Of a DNA stretch of 64,000 nucleotides, positions 10,700-24,650 are shown one piece after another (position 1 is the first letter of the stretch; each line of letters opens with the position of its first letter). Source of the DNA: Climacium dendroides (Eukaryota > Streptophyta > Bryopsida > Hypnales > Climaciaceae); NCBI GenBank assembly GCA_950106755.1, contig CATNNA010000001.1:248001-312000 (forward strand), read 5' to 3'. Made by a program: the position numbers and the translations under genes. A model generated the notes under the pieces. The model did not search any database, was not told the DNA's origin, and saw only the letters and a list, made by a program, of their open reading frames with translations.

Positions 10700-12850
10700 G
10701 AATTTCATGACATTAGTACTACAAAGTACAGTCAATTTTAAGACTTCTGGTTTAAAAAAACATGTGGGTGACTAATTTAATTTTTTTCACACAGGCACTG
10801 ACCAAACCCACGACCAAAAAGAAACTTGAAACTTGTGGACAAATTTGTTGGGCCCATTTAAATTGGCCTTGATTGAATTTCATGACATTAGTACTACAAA
10901 GTACAGTCAATTTTAAGACATCTGATTTAAAAAAACATGTGGGTCACTAATTTAATTTTTTTCACACATGCATTGACCAAACCCACAACCAAAAAAAAAC
11001 TTGAAACTTGTGGACAAATTTGTTGGGCCCATTTAAATTGGCCTTGATTGAATTTCATGACATTAGTACTACAAAGTACAGTCAATTTTAAGACTTCTGG
11101 TTTAAAAAAACATGTGGGTAACTAATTTAATTTTTTTCACACATGCATTGACCAAACCCACAACCAAAAAAAAACTTGAAACTTGTGGACAAATTTGTTG
11201 GGCCCATTTAAATTGGCCTTGATTGAATTTCATGACATTAGTACTACAAAGTACAGTCAATTTTAAGACTTCTGGTTTAAAAAAACATGTGGGTCACTAA
11301 TTTAATTTTTTTCACACATGCATTGACCAAACCCACGACCAAAAAGAAACTTGAAACTTGTGGACAAATTTGTTGGGCCCATTTAAATTGGCCTTGATTA
11401 AATTTCATGACATTGGTACTACAAAGTACAGTCAATTTCAAGAGTTTACGTTTAAAAAAACATGTGGGTCACTAATTTAATTTTTTTCACACATGCATTG
11501 ACCAAACCCACGACCAAAAAAAAAACTTGAAACTTGTGGACAAATTTGTTGCGCCCATTTAAATTGGCCTTGATGAATTTCATGACATTAGTACTACAAA
11601 GTACAGTCAATTTTAAGACTTCTGGTTTAAAAAAACATGTGGGTCACTAATTTAATTTTTTTCACACATGCACTGACCAAACCCACAACCAAAAAAAAAC
11701 TTGAAACTTGTAGACAAATTTGTTGGGCCCATTTAAATTGGCCTTGATTGAATTTCATGACATTAGTACTACAAAGTACAGTCAATTTTAAGACTTCTGG
11801 TTTAAAAAAACATGTGGGTGACTAATTTAATTTTTTTCACACAGGCACTGACCAAACCCACGACCAAAAAGAAACTTGAAACTTGTGGACAAATTTGTTG
11901 GGCCCATTTAAATTGGCCTTGATTGAATTTCATGACATTAGTACTACAAAGTACAGTCAATTTTAAGACATCTGATTTAAAAAAACATGTGGGTCACTAA
12001 TTTAATTTTTTTCACACATGCATTGACCAAACCCACAACCAAAAAAAAACTTGAAACTTGTGGACAAATTTGTTGGGCCCATTTAAATTGGCCTTGATTG
12101 AATTTCATGACATTAGTACTACAAAGTACAGTCAATTTTAAGACTTCTGGTTTAAAAAAACATGTGGGTAACTAATTTAATTTTTTTCACACATGCATTG
12201 ACCAAACCCACAACCAAAAAAAAACTTGAAACTTGTGGACAAATTTGTTGGGCCCATTTAAATTGGCCTTGATTGAATTTCATGACATTAGTACTACAAA
12301 GTACAGTCAATTTTAAGACTTCTGGTTTAAAAAAACATGTGGGTCACTAATTTAATTTTTTTCACACATGCATTGACCAAACCCACGACCAAAAAGAAAC
12401 TTGAAACTTGTGGACAAATTTGTTGGGCCCATTTAAATTGGCCTTGATTAAATTTCATGACATTGGTACTACAAAGTACAGTCAATTTCAAGAGTTTACG
12501 TTTAAAAAAACATGTGGGTCACTAATTTAATTTTTTTCACACATGCATTGACCAAACCCACGACCAAAAAAAAAACTTGAAACTTGTGGACAAATTTGTT
12601 GCGCCCATTTAAATTGGCCTTGATGAATTTCATGACATTAGTACTACAAAGTACAGTCAATTTTAAGACTTCTGGTTTAAAAAAACATGTGGGTCACTAA
12701 TTTAATTTTTTTCACACATGCACTGACCAAACCCACAACCAAAAAAAAACTTGAAACTTGTAGACAAATTTGTTGGGCCCATTTAAATTGGCCTTGATTG
12801 AATTTCATGACATTAGTACTACAAAGTACAGTCAATTTTAAGACTTCTGG
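10700..12850 (+). repeat. 1050 bp six-monomer tandem HOR with shared deletion
   Basis: Marker monomers at 10347, 11397 and 12447 are spaced exactly 1050 bp. The two later units both carry TTGATGAATTT (one T lost from TTGATTGAATTT) at 11571 and 12621, a change I found nowhere else. That deletion offsets the extra A in the marker monomer, giving 1050 instead of 1051 bp. The two earlier units share GACATCTGATTT at 10918 and 11968. Copies diverge after about 12.85 kb. Boundaries are approximate. Confidence 0.88.
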
Positions 12851-15576
12851 TTTAAAAAAACATGTGGGTCACTAATTTAATTTTTTTCACACAGGCACTG
12901 ACCAAACCCACAACCAAAAAAAAACTTGAAACTTGTAGACAAATTTGTTGGGCCCATTTAAATTGGCCTTGATTGAATTTCATGACATTAGTACTACAAA
13001 GTACAGTCAATTTTAAGACTTCTGGGTTAAAAAAACATGTGGGTAACTAATTTAATTTTTTTCACACATGCATTGACCAAACCCACAACCAAAAAAAAAC
13101 TTGAAACTTGTGGACAAATTTGTTGGGCCCATTTAAATTGGCCTTGATTGAATTTCATGACATTAGTACTACAAAGTACAGTCAATTTTAAGACTTCTGG
13201 TTTAAAAAAACATGTGGGTCACTAATTTAATTTTTTTCACACATGCATTGACCAAACCCACGACCAAAAAGAAACTTGAAACTTGTGGACAAATTTGTTG
13301 GGCCCATTTAAATTGGCCTTGATTAAATTTCATGACATTGGTACTACAAAGTACAGTCAATTTCAAGAGTTTACGTTTAAAAAAACATGTGGGTCACTAA
13401 TTTAATTTTTTTCACACATGCATTGACCAAACCCACGACCAAAAAAAAAACTTGAAACTTGTGGACAAATTTGTTGCGCCCATTTAAATTGGCCTTGATT
13501 GAATTTCATGACATTAGTACTACAAAGTACAGTCAATTTTAAGACTTCTGGTTTAAAAAAACATGTGGGTCACTAATTTAATTTTTTTCACACATGCACT
13601 GACCAAACCCACAACCAAAAAAAAACTTGAAACTTGTAGACAAATTTGTTGGGCCCATTTAAATTGGCCTTGATTGAATTTCATGACATTAGTACTACAA
13701 AGTTCAGTCAATTTTAAGACTTCTGGTTTAAAAAAACATGTGGGTCACTAATTTAATTTTTTTCACACATGCATTGACCAAACCCACGACCAAAAAAAAA
13801 CTTGAAACTTGTAGACAAATTTGTTGGGCCCATTTAAATTGGCCTTGATTGAATTTCATGACATTAGTACTACAAAGTACAGTCAATTTTAAGACTTCTG
13901 GTTTAAAAAAACATGTGGGTGACTAATTTAATTTTTTTCACACAGGCACTGACCAAACCCACAACCAAAAAAAAACTTGAAACTTGTAGACAAATTTGTT
14001 GGGCCCATTTAAATTGGCCTTGATTGAATTTCATGACATTAGTACTACAAAGTACAGTCAATTTTAAGACTTCTGGTTTAAAAAAACATGTGGGTCACTA
14101 ATTTAATTTTTTTCACACATGCATTGACCAAACCCACAACCAAAAAAAAACTTGAAACTTGTAGACAAATTTGTTGGGCCCATTTAAATTGGCCTTGATT
14201 GAATTTCATGACATTAGTACTACAAAGTACAGTCAATTTTAAGACTTCTGGTTTAAAAAAACATGTGGGTAACTAATTTAATTTTTTTCACACATGCATT
14301 GACCAAACCCACAACCAAAAAAAAACTTGAAACTTGTGGACAAATTTGTTGGGCCCATTTAAATTGGCCTTGATTGAATTTCATGACATTAGTACTACAA
14401 AGTACAGTCAATTTTAAGACTTCTGGTTTAAAAAAACATGTGGGTCACTAATTTAATTTTTTTCACACATGCATTGACCAAACCCACGACCAAAAAGAAA
14501 CTTGAAACTTGTGGACAAATTTGTTGGGCCCATTTAAATTGGCCTTGATTAAATTTCATGACATTGGTACTACAAAGTACAGTCAATTTCAAGAGTTTAC
14601 GTTTAAAAAAACATGTGGGTCACTAATTTAATTTTTTTCACACATGCATTGACCAAACCCACGACCAAAAAAAAAACTTGAAACTTGTGGACAAATTTGT
14701 TGCGCCCATTTAAATTGGCCTTGATTGAATTTCATGACATTAGTACTACAAAGTACAGTCAATTTTAAGACTTCTGGTTTAAAAAAACATGTGGGTCACT
14801 AATTTAATTTTTTTCACACATGCACTGACCAAACCCACAACCAAAAAAAAACTTGAAACTTGTAGACAAATTTGTTGGGCCCATTTAAATTGGCCTTGAT
14901 TGAATTTCATGACATTAGTACTACAAAGTACAGTCAATTTTAAGACTTCTGGTTTAAAAAAACATGTGGGTCACTAATTTAATTTTTTTCACACATGCAT
15001 TGACCAAACCCACAACCAAAAAAAAACTTGAAACTTGTAGACAAATTTGTTGGGCCCATTTAAATTGGCCTTGATTGAATTTCATGACATTAGTACTACA
15101 AAGTACAGTCAATTTTAAGACTTCTGGTTTAAAAAAACATGTGGGTGACTAATTTAATTTTTTTCACACAGGCACTGACCAAACCCACAACCAAAAAAAA
15201 ACTTGAAACTTGTAGACAAATTTGTTGGGCCCATTTAAATTGGCCTTGATTGAATTTCATGACATTAGTACTACAAAGTACAGTCAATTTTAAGACTTCT
15301 GGTTTAAAAAAACATGTGGGTCACTAATTTAATTTTTTTCACACATGCATTGACCAAACCCACAACCAAAAAAAAACTTGAAACTTGTAGACAAATTTGT
15401 TGGGCCCATTTAAATTGGCCTTGATTGAATTTCATGACATTAGTACTACAAAGTACAGTCAATTTTAAGACTTCTGGTTTAAAAAAACATGTGGGTCACT
15501 AATTTAATTTTTTTCACACATGCACTGACCAAACCCACAACCAAAAAAAAACTTGAAACTTGTAGACAAATTTGTT

Positions 15577-17327
15577 GGGCCCATTTAAATTGGCCTTGAT
15601 TGAATTTCATGACATTAGTACTACAAAGTACAGTCAATTTGAAGACTTCTGGTTTAAAAAAACATGTGGGTAACTAATTTAATTTTTTTCACACATGCAC
15701 TGACCAAACCCACAACCAAAAAAAAACTTGAAACTTGTGGACAAATTTGTTGGGCCCATTTAAATTGGCCTTGATTGAATTTCATGACATTAGTACTACA
15801 AAGTACAGTCAATTTTAAGACTTCTGGTTTAAAAAAACATGTGGGTCACTAATTTAATTTTTTTCACACAGGCACTGACCAAACCCACAACCAAAAAAAA
15901 ACTTGAAACTTGTGGACAAATTTGTTGGGCCCATTTAAATTGGCCTTGATTGAATTTCATGACATTAGTACTACAAAGTACAGTCAATTTTAAGACTTCT
16001 GGTTTAAAAAAACATGTGGGTCACTAATTTAATTTTTTTCACACATGCATTGACCAAACCCACGACCAAAAAAAAACTTGAAACTTGTAGACAAATTTGT
16101 TGGGCCCATTTAAATTGGCCTTGATTGAATTTCATGACATTAGTACTACAAAGTACAGTCAATTTTAAGACTTCTGGTTTAAAAAAACATGTGGGTCACT
16201 AATTTAATTTTTTTCACACATGCATTGACCAAACCCACAACCAAAAAAAAACTTGAAACTTGTAGACAAATTTGTTGGGCCCATTTAAATTGGCCTTGAT
16301 TGAATTTCATGACATTAGTACTACAAAGTACAGTCAATTTTAAGACTTCTGGTTTAAAAAAACATGTGGGTCACTAATTTAATTTTTTTCACACATGCAT
16401 TGACCAAACCCACGACCAAAAAAAAAACTTGAAACTTGTGGACAAATTTGTTGCGCCCATTTAAATTGGCCTTGATTGAATTTCATGACATTAGTACTAC
16501 AAAGTACAGTCAATTTTAAGACTTCTGGTTTAAAAAAACATGTGGGTAACTAATTTAATTTTTTTCACACATGCACTGACCAAACCCACAACCAAAAAAA
16601 AACTTGAAACTTGTGGACAAATTTGTTGGGCCCATTTAAATTGGCCTTGATTGAATTTCATGACATTAGTACTACAAAGTACAGTCAATTTGAAGACTTC
16701 TGGTTTAAAAAAACATGTGGGTAACTAATTTAATTTTTTTCACACATGCACTGACCAAACCCACAACCAAAAAAAAACTTGAAACTTGTGGACAAATTTG
16801 TTGGGCCCATTTAAATTGGCCTTGATTGAATTTCATGACATTAGTACTACAAAGTACAGTCAATTTTAAGACTTCTGGTTTAAAAAAACATGTGGGTCAC
16901 TAATTTAATTTTTTTCACACAGGCACTGACCAAACCCACAACCAAAAAAAAACTTGAAACTTGTGGACAAATTTGTTGGGCCCATTTAAATTGGCCTTGA
17001 TTGAATTTCATGACATTAGTACTACAAAGTACAGTCAATTTTAAGACTTCTGGTTTAAAAAAACATGTGGGTCACTAATTTAATTTTTTTCACACATGCA
17101 TTGACCAAACCCACGACCAAAAAAAAACTTGAAACTTGTAGACAAATTTGTTGGGCCCATTTAAATTGGCCTTGATTGAATTTCATGACATTAGTACTAC
17201 AAAGTACAGTCAATTTTAAGACTTCTGGTTTAAAAAAACATGTGGGTCACTAATTTAATTTTTTTCACACATGCATTGACCAAACCCACAACCAAAAAAA
17301 AACTTGAAACTTGTAGACAAATTTGTT
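15577..17327 (+). repeat. 1051 bp duplication marked by TTTGAAGAC monomers
   Basis: The TTTGAAGACTTCTGG monomer with GTAACT occurs at 15577 and 16628. The three monomers after each (CACAGGCAC with GTGGAC; ACGACC with GTAGAC; ACAACC with GTAGAC) are the same. The offset is 1051 bp, six monomers plus one base, the extra base being the 10-A tail of the hybrid monomer at 16277. The segment lies in the only long stretch of core domain A (14.5-18.2 kb, 3677 bp) that lacks a full ATTAAATTTC marker monomer. Confidence 0.85.
16277..16452 (+). repeat. Hybrid monomer: ordinary A front, marker-type tail
   Basis: The first half has the common A states (TTGATTGAATTT, TTAGTAC, TTTTAAGACTTCTGG), while the second half ends in ACGACC with ten A and is followed by GCGCCC, the tail otherwise seen after the ATTAAATTTC marker monomer. 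The length is 176 bp, as for the marker. The simplest reading is an exchange inside the monomer between the CTTCTGG region and the A-rich tail. Confidence 0.82.
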
Positions 17328-20300
17328 GGGCCCATTTAAATTGGCCTTGATTGAATTTCATGACATTAGTACTACAAAGTACAGTCAATTTTAAGACTTC
17401 TGGTTTAAAAAAACATGTGGGTCACTAATTTAATTTTTTTCACACATGCACTGACCAAACCCACAACCAAAAAAAAACTTGAAACTTGTAGACAAATTTG
17501 TTGGGCCCATTTAAATTGGCCTTGATTGAATTTCATGACATTAGTACTACAAAGTACAGTCAATTTTAAGACTTCTGGTTTAAAAAAACATGTGGGTCAC
17601 TAATTTAATTTCTTTCACACATGCACTGACCAAACCCAGAACCAAAAAAAAACTTGAAACTTGTAGACAAATTTGTTGGGCCCATTTAAATTGGCCTTGA
17701 TTGAATTTCATGACATTAGTACTACAAAGTACAGTCAATTTTAAGACTTCTGGTTTAAAAAAACATGTGGGTCACTAATTTAATTTTTTTCACACATGCA
17801 TTGACCAAACCCACAACCAAAAAAAAACTTGAAACTTGTAGACAAATTTGTTGGGCCCATTTAAATTGGCCTTGATTGAATTTCATGACATTAGTACTAC
17901 AAAGTACAGTCAATTTTAAGACTTCTGGTTTAAAAAAACATGTGGGTAACTAATTTAATTTTTTTCACACATGCATTGACCAAACCCACAACCAAAAAAA
18001 AACTTGAAACTTGTGGACAAATTTGTTGGGCCCATTTAAATTGGCCTTGATTGAATTTCATGACATTAGTACTACAAAGTACAGTCAATTTTAAGACTTC
18101 TGGTTTAAAAAAACATGTGGGTCACTAATTTAATTTTTTTCACACATGCATTGACCAAACCCACGACCAAAAAGAAACTTGAAACTTGTGGACAAATTTG
18201 TTGGGCCCATTTAAATTGGCCTTGATTAAATTTCATGACATTGGTACTACAAAGTACAGTCAATTTCAAGAGTTTACGTTTAAAAAAACATGTGGGTCAC
18301 TAATTTAATTTTTTTCACACATGCATTGACCAAACCCACGACCAAAAAAAAAACTTGAAACTTGTGGACAAATTTGTTGCGCCCATTTAAATTGGCCTTG
18401 ATTGAATTTCATGACATTAGTACTACAAAGTACAGTCAATTTTAAGACTTCTGGTTTAAAAAAACATGTGGGTCACTAATTTAATTTTTTTCACACATGC
18501 ACTGACCAAACCCACAACCAAAAAAAAACTTGAAACTTGTAGACAAATTTGTTGGGCCCATTTAAATTGGCCTTGATTGAATTTCATGACATTAGTACTA
18601 CAAAGTACAGTCAATTTTAAGACTTCTGGTTTAAAAAAACATGTGGGTCACTAATTTAATTTTTTTCACACATGCATTGACCAAACCCACAACCAAAAAA
18701 AAACTTGAAACTTGTAGACAAATTTGTTGGGCCCATTTAAATTGGCCTTGATTGAATTTCATGACATTAGTACTACAAAGTACAGTCAATTTTAAGACTT
18801 CTGGTTTAAAAAAACATGTGGGTGACTAATTTAATTTTTTTCACACAGGCACTGACCAAACCCACAACCAAAAAAAAACTTGAAACTTGTAGACAAATTT
18901 GTTGGGCCCATTTAAATTGGCCTTGATTGAATTTCATGACATTAGTACTACAAAGTACAGTCAATTTTAAGACTTCTGGTTTAAAAAAACATGTGGGTAA
19001 CTAATTTAATTTTTTCCACACATGCATTGACCAAACCCACAACCAAAAAAAAACTTGAAACTTGTGGACAAATTTGTTGGGCCCATTTAAATTGGCCTTG
19101 ATTGAATTTCATGACATTAGTACTACAAAGTACAGTCAATTTTAAGACTTCTGGTTTAAAAAAACATGTGGGTCACTAATTTAATTTTTTTCACACATGC
19201 ATTGACCAAACCCACGACCAAAAAGAAACTTGAAACTTGTGGACAAATTTGTTGGGCCCATTTAAATTGGCCTTGATTGAATTTCATGACATTAGTACTA
19301 CAAAGTACAGTCAATTTTAAGACTTCTGGTTTAAAAAAACATGTGGGTCACTAATTTAATTTTTTTCACACATGCATTGATGAAACCCATAACCAAAAAA
19401 AAACTTGAAACTTGTGGACAAATTTGTTGGGCCCATTTAAATTGGCCTTGATTGAATTTCATGACATTAGTACTACAAAGTACAGTCAATTTTAAGACTT
19501 CTGGTTTAAAAAAACATGTGGGTCACTAATTTAATTTTTTTCACACATGCATTGACCAAACCCACGACCAAAAAGAAACTTGAAACTTGTGGACAAATTT
19601 GTTGGGCCCATTTAAATTGGCCTTGATTAAATTTCATGACATTGGTACTACAAAGTACAGTCAATTTCAAGAGTTTACGTTTAAAAAAACATGTGGGTCA
19701 CTAATTTAATTTTTTTCACACATGCATTGACCAAACCCACGACCAAAAAAAAAACTTGAAACTTGTGGACAAATTTGTTGCGCCCATTTAAATTGGCCTT
19801 GATTGAATTTCATGACATTAGTACTACAAAGTACAGTCAATTTTAAGACTTCTGGTTTAAAAAAACATGTGGGTCACTAATTTAATTTTTTTCACACATG
19901 CACTGACCAAACCCACAACCAAAAAAAAACTTGAAACTTGTAGACAAATTTGTTGGGCCCATTTAAATTGGCCTTGATTGAATTTCATGACATTAGTACT
20001 ACAAAGTACAGTCAATTTTAAGACTTCTGGTTTAAAAAAACATGTGGGTCACTAATTTAATTTTTTTCACACATGCATTGACCAAACCCACGACCAAAAA
20101 AAAACTTGAAACTTGTAGACAAATTTGTTGGGCCCATTTAAATTGGCCTTGATTGAATTTCATGACATTAGTACTACAAAGTACAGTCAATTTTAAGACT
20201 TCTGGTTTAAAAAAACATGTGGGTCACTAATTTAATTTTTTTCACACATGCATTGACCAAACCCACAACCAAAAAAAAACTTGAAACTTGTAGACAAATT

Positions 20301-21849
20301 TGTTGGGCCCATTTAAATTGGCCTTGATTGAATTTCATGACATTAGTACTACAAAGTACAGTCAATTTTAAGACTTCTGGTTTAAAAAAACATGTGGGTC
20401 ACTAATTTAATTTTTTTCACACATGCACTGACCAAACCCACAACCAAAAAAAAACTTGAAACTTGTAGACAAATTTGTTGGGCCCATTTAAATTGGCCTT
20501 GATTGAATTTCATGACATTAGTACTACAAAGTACAGTCAATTTTAAGACTTCTGGTTTAAAAAAACATGTGGGTCACTAATTTAATTTCTTTCACACATG
20601 CATTGACCAAACCCACAACCAAAAAAAAACTTGAAACTTGTGGACAAATTTGTTGGGCCCATTTAAATTGGCCTTGATTGAATTTCATGACATTAGTACT
20701 ACAAAGTACAGTCAATTTTAAGACTTCTGGTTTAAAAAAACATGTGGGTCACTAATTTAATTTTTTTCACACATGCATTGACCAAACCCACGACCAAAAA
20801 GAAACTTGAAACTTGTGGACAAATTTGTTGGGCCCATTTAAATTGGCCTTGATTAAATTTCATGACATTGGTACTACAAAGTACAGTCAATTTCAAGAGT
20901 TTACGTTTAAAAAAACATGTGGGTCACTAATTTAATTTTTTTCACACATGCATTGACCAAACCCACGACCAAAAAAAAAACTTGAAACTTGTGGACAAAT
21001 TTGTTGCGCCCATTTAAATTGGCCTTGATTGAATTTCATGACATTAGTACTACAAAGTACAGTCAATTTTAAGACTTCTGGTTTAAAAAAACATGTGGGT
21101 CACTAATTTAATTTTTTTCACACATGCACTGACCAAACCCACAACCAAAAAAAAACTTGAAACTTGTAGACAAATTTGTTGGGCCCATTTAAATTGGCCT
21201 TGATTGAATTTCATGACATTAGTACTACAAAGTACAGTCAATTTTAAGACTTCTGGTTTAAAAAAACATGTGGGTCACTAATTTAATTTTTTTCACACAT
21301 GCATTGACCAAACCCACAACCAAAAAAAAACTTGAAACTTGTAGACAAATTTGTTGGGCCCATTTAAATTGGCCTTGATTGAATTTCATGACATTAGTAC
21401 TACAAAGTACAGTCAATTTTAAGACTTCTGGTTTAAAAAAACATGTGGGTGACTAATTTAATTTCTTTCACACAGGCACTGACCAAACCCACAACCAAAA
21501 AAAAACTTGAAACTTGTAGACAAATTTGTTGGGCCCATTTAAATTGGCCTTGATTGAATTTCATGACATTAGTACTACAAAGTACAGTCAATTTTAAGAC
21601 TTCTGGTTTAAAAAAACATGTGGGTAACTAATTTAATTTTTTCCACACATGCATTGACCAAACCCACAACCAAAAAAAAACTTGAAACTTGTGGACAAAT
21701 TTGTTGGGCCCATTTAAATTGGCCTTGATTGAATTTCATGACATTAGTACTACAAAGTACAGTCAATTTTAAGACTTCTGGTTTAAAAAAACATGTGGGT
21801 CACTAATTTAATTTTTTTCACACATGCATTGACCAAACCCACGACCAAA

Positions 21850-24650
21850 AAGAAACTTGAAACTTGTGGACAAATTTGTTGGGCCCATTTAAATTGGCCT
21901 TGATTGAATTTCATGACATTAGTACTACAAAGTACAGTCAATTTTAAGACTTCTGGTTTAAAAAAACATGTGGGTCACTAATTTAATTTTTTTCACACAT
22001 GCATTGACCAAACCCACAACCAAAAAAAAACTTGAAACTTGTAGACAAATTTGTTGGGCCCATTTAAATTGGCCTTGATTGAATTTCATGACATTAGTAC
22101 TACAAAGTACAGTCAATTTTAAGACTTCTGGTTTAAAAAAACATGTGGGTAACTAATTTAATTTTTTCCACACATGCATTGATGAAACCCATAACCAAAA
22201 AAAAACTTGAAACTTGTGGACAAATTTGTTGGGCCCATTTAAATTGGCCTTGATTGAATTTCATGACATTAGTACTACAAAGTACAGTCAATTTTAAGAC
22301 TTCTGGTTTAAAAAAACATGTGGGTCACTAATTTAATTTTTTTCACACATGCATTGACCAAACCCACGACCAAAAAGAAACTTGAAACTTGTGGACAAAT
22401 TTGTTGGGCCCATTTAAATTGGCCTTGATTAAATTTCATGACATTGGTACTACAAAGTACAGTCAATTTCAAGAGTTTACGTTTAAAAAAACATGTGGGT
22501 CACTAATTTAATTTCTTTCACACATGCATTGACCAAACCCACGACCAAAAAAAAAACTTGAAACTTGTGGACAAATTTGTTGCGCCCATTTAAATTGGCC
22601 TTGATTGAATTTCATGACATTAGTACTACAAAGTACAGTCAATTTTAAGACTTCTGGTTTAAAAAAACATGTGGGTCACTAATTTAATTTTTTTCACACA
22701 TGCACTGACCAAACCCACAACCAAAAAAAAACTTGAAACTTGTAGACAAATTTGTTGGGCCCATTTAAATTGGCCTTGATTGAATTTCATGACATTAGTA
22801 CTACAAAGTACAGTCAATTTTAAGACTTCTGGTTTAAAAAAACATGTGGGTCACTAATTTAATTTTTTTCACACATGCATTGACCAAACCCACGACCAAA
22901 AAAAAACTTGAAACTTGTAGACAAATTTGTTGGGCCCATTTAAATTGGCCTTGATTGAATTTCATGACATTAGTACTACAAAGTACAGTCAATTTTAAGA
23001 CTTCTGGTTTAAAAAAACATGTGGGTGACTAATTTAATTTTTTTCACACAGGCACTGACCAAACCCACAACCAAAAAAAAACTTGAAACTTGTAGACAAA
23101 TTTGTTGGGCCCATTTAAATTGGCCTTGATTGAATTTCATGACATTAGTACTACAAAGTACAGTCAATTTTAAGACTTCTGGTTTAAAAAAACATGTGGG
23201 TCACTAATTTAATTTTTTTCACACATGCATTGACCAAACCCACGACCAAAAAGAAACTTGAAACTTGTGGACAAATTTGTTGGGCCCATTTAAATTGGCC
23301 TTGATTGAATTTCATGACATTAGTACTACAAAGTACAGTCAATTTTAAGACTTCTGGTTTAAAAAAACATGTGGGTCACTAATTTAATTTTTTTCACACA
23401 TGCATTGACCAAACCCACAACCAAAAAAAAACTTGAAACTTGTAGACAAATTTGTTGGGCCCATTTAAATTGGCCTTGATTGAATTTCATGACATTAGTA
23501 CTACAAAGTACAGTCAATTTTAAGACTTCTGGTTTAAAAAAACATGTGGGTAACTAATTTAATTTTTTCCACACATGCATTGATGAAACCCATAACCAAA
23601 AAAAAACTTGAAACTTGTGGACAAATTTGTTGGGCCCATTTAAATTGGCCTTGATTGAATTTCATGACATTAGTACTACAAAGTACAGTCAATTTTAAGA
23701 CTTCTGGTTTAAAAAAACATGTGGGTCACTAATTTAATTTTTTTCACACATGCATTGACCAAACCCACGACCAAAAAGAAACTTGAAACTTGTGGACAAA
23801 TTTGTTGGGCCCATTTAAATTGGCCTTGATTAAATTTCATGACATTGGTACTACAAAGTACAGTCAATTTCAAGAGTTTACGTTTAAAAAAACATGTGGG
23901 TCACTAATTTAATTTTTTTCACACATGCATTGACCAAACCCACGACCAAAAAAAAAACTTGAAACTTGTGGACAAATTTGTTGCGCCCATTTAAATTGGC
24001 CTTGATTGAATTTCATGACATTAGTACTACAAAGTACAGTCAATTTTAAGACTTCTGGTTTAAAAAAACATGTGGGTCACTAATTTAATTTTTTTCACAC
24101 ATGCACTGACCAAACCCACAACCAAAAAAAAACTTGAAACTTGTAGACAAATTTGTTGGGCCCATTTAAATTGGCCTTGATTGAATTTCATGACATTAGT
24201 ACTACAAAGTACAGTCAATTTTAAGACTTCTGGTTTAAAAAAACATGTGGGTCACTAATTTAATTTTTTTCACACATGCATTGACCAAACCCACGACCAA
24301 AAAAAAACTTGAAACTTGTAGACAAATTTGTTGGGCCCATTTAAATTGGCCTTGATTGAATTTCATGACATTAGTACTACAAAGTACAGTCAATTTTAAG
24401 ACTTCTGGTTTAAAAAAACATGTGGGTGACTAATTTAATTTTTTTCACACAGGCACTGACCAAACCCACAACCAAAAAAAAACTTGAAACTTGTAGACAA
24501 ATTTGTTGGGCCCATTTAAATTGGCCTTGATTGAATTTCATGACATTAGTACTACAAAGTACAGTCAATTTTAAGACTTCTGGTTTAAAAAAACATGTGG
24601 GTAACTAATTTAATTTTTTCCACACATGCATTGACCAAACCCACAACCAA
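21850..24650 (+). repeat. 1401 bp eight-monomer duplication
   Basis: TTGATGAAACCCATAACC followed by nine A and CTTGAAAC (not the usual TTTAGAAC) occurs with GATGAAACCC at 22181 and 23582, 1401 bp apart. The marker monomers at 22428 and 23829 show the same offset. A related GATGAAACCC monomer is at about 19380. Outer boundaries are approximate, and the block overlaps the start of the 2452 bp HOR. Confidence 0.8.

Larger units (their letters stand above)
5421..14700 (+). repeat. Domain A core HORs, left part (875-1401 bp units)
   Basis: The marker monomer (ATTAAATTTC, ATTGGTAC, TTTCAAGAG, TTACG, then a 10-A tail) occurs with ATTAAATTTC at 5443, 6669, 8070, 9296, 10347, 11397, 12447, 13322 and 14548. 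Spacings are 1226, 1401, 1226, 1051, 1050, 1050, 875 and 1226 bp, that is 7, 8, 7, 6, 6, 6, 5 and 7 monomers. The monomer after the marker usually starts GCGCCC; after 10347 the marker has a 9-A tail and the next monomer keeps GGGCCC. The marker is preceded throughout by a GTCACT monomer with ACGACCAAAAAGAAAC. Units differ mainly in how many GTGACT/CACAGGCAC and GTCACT monomers they include. Confidence 0.93.
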
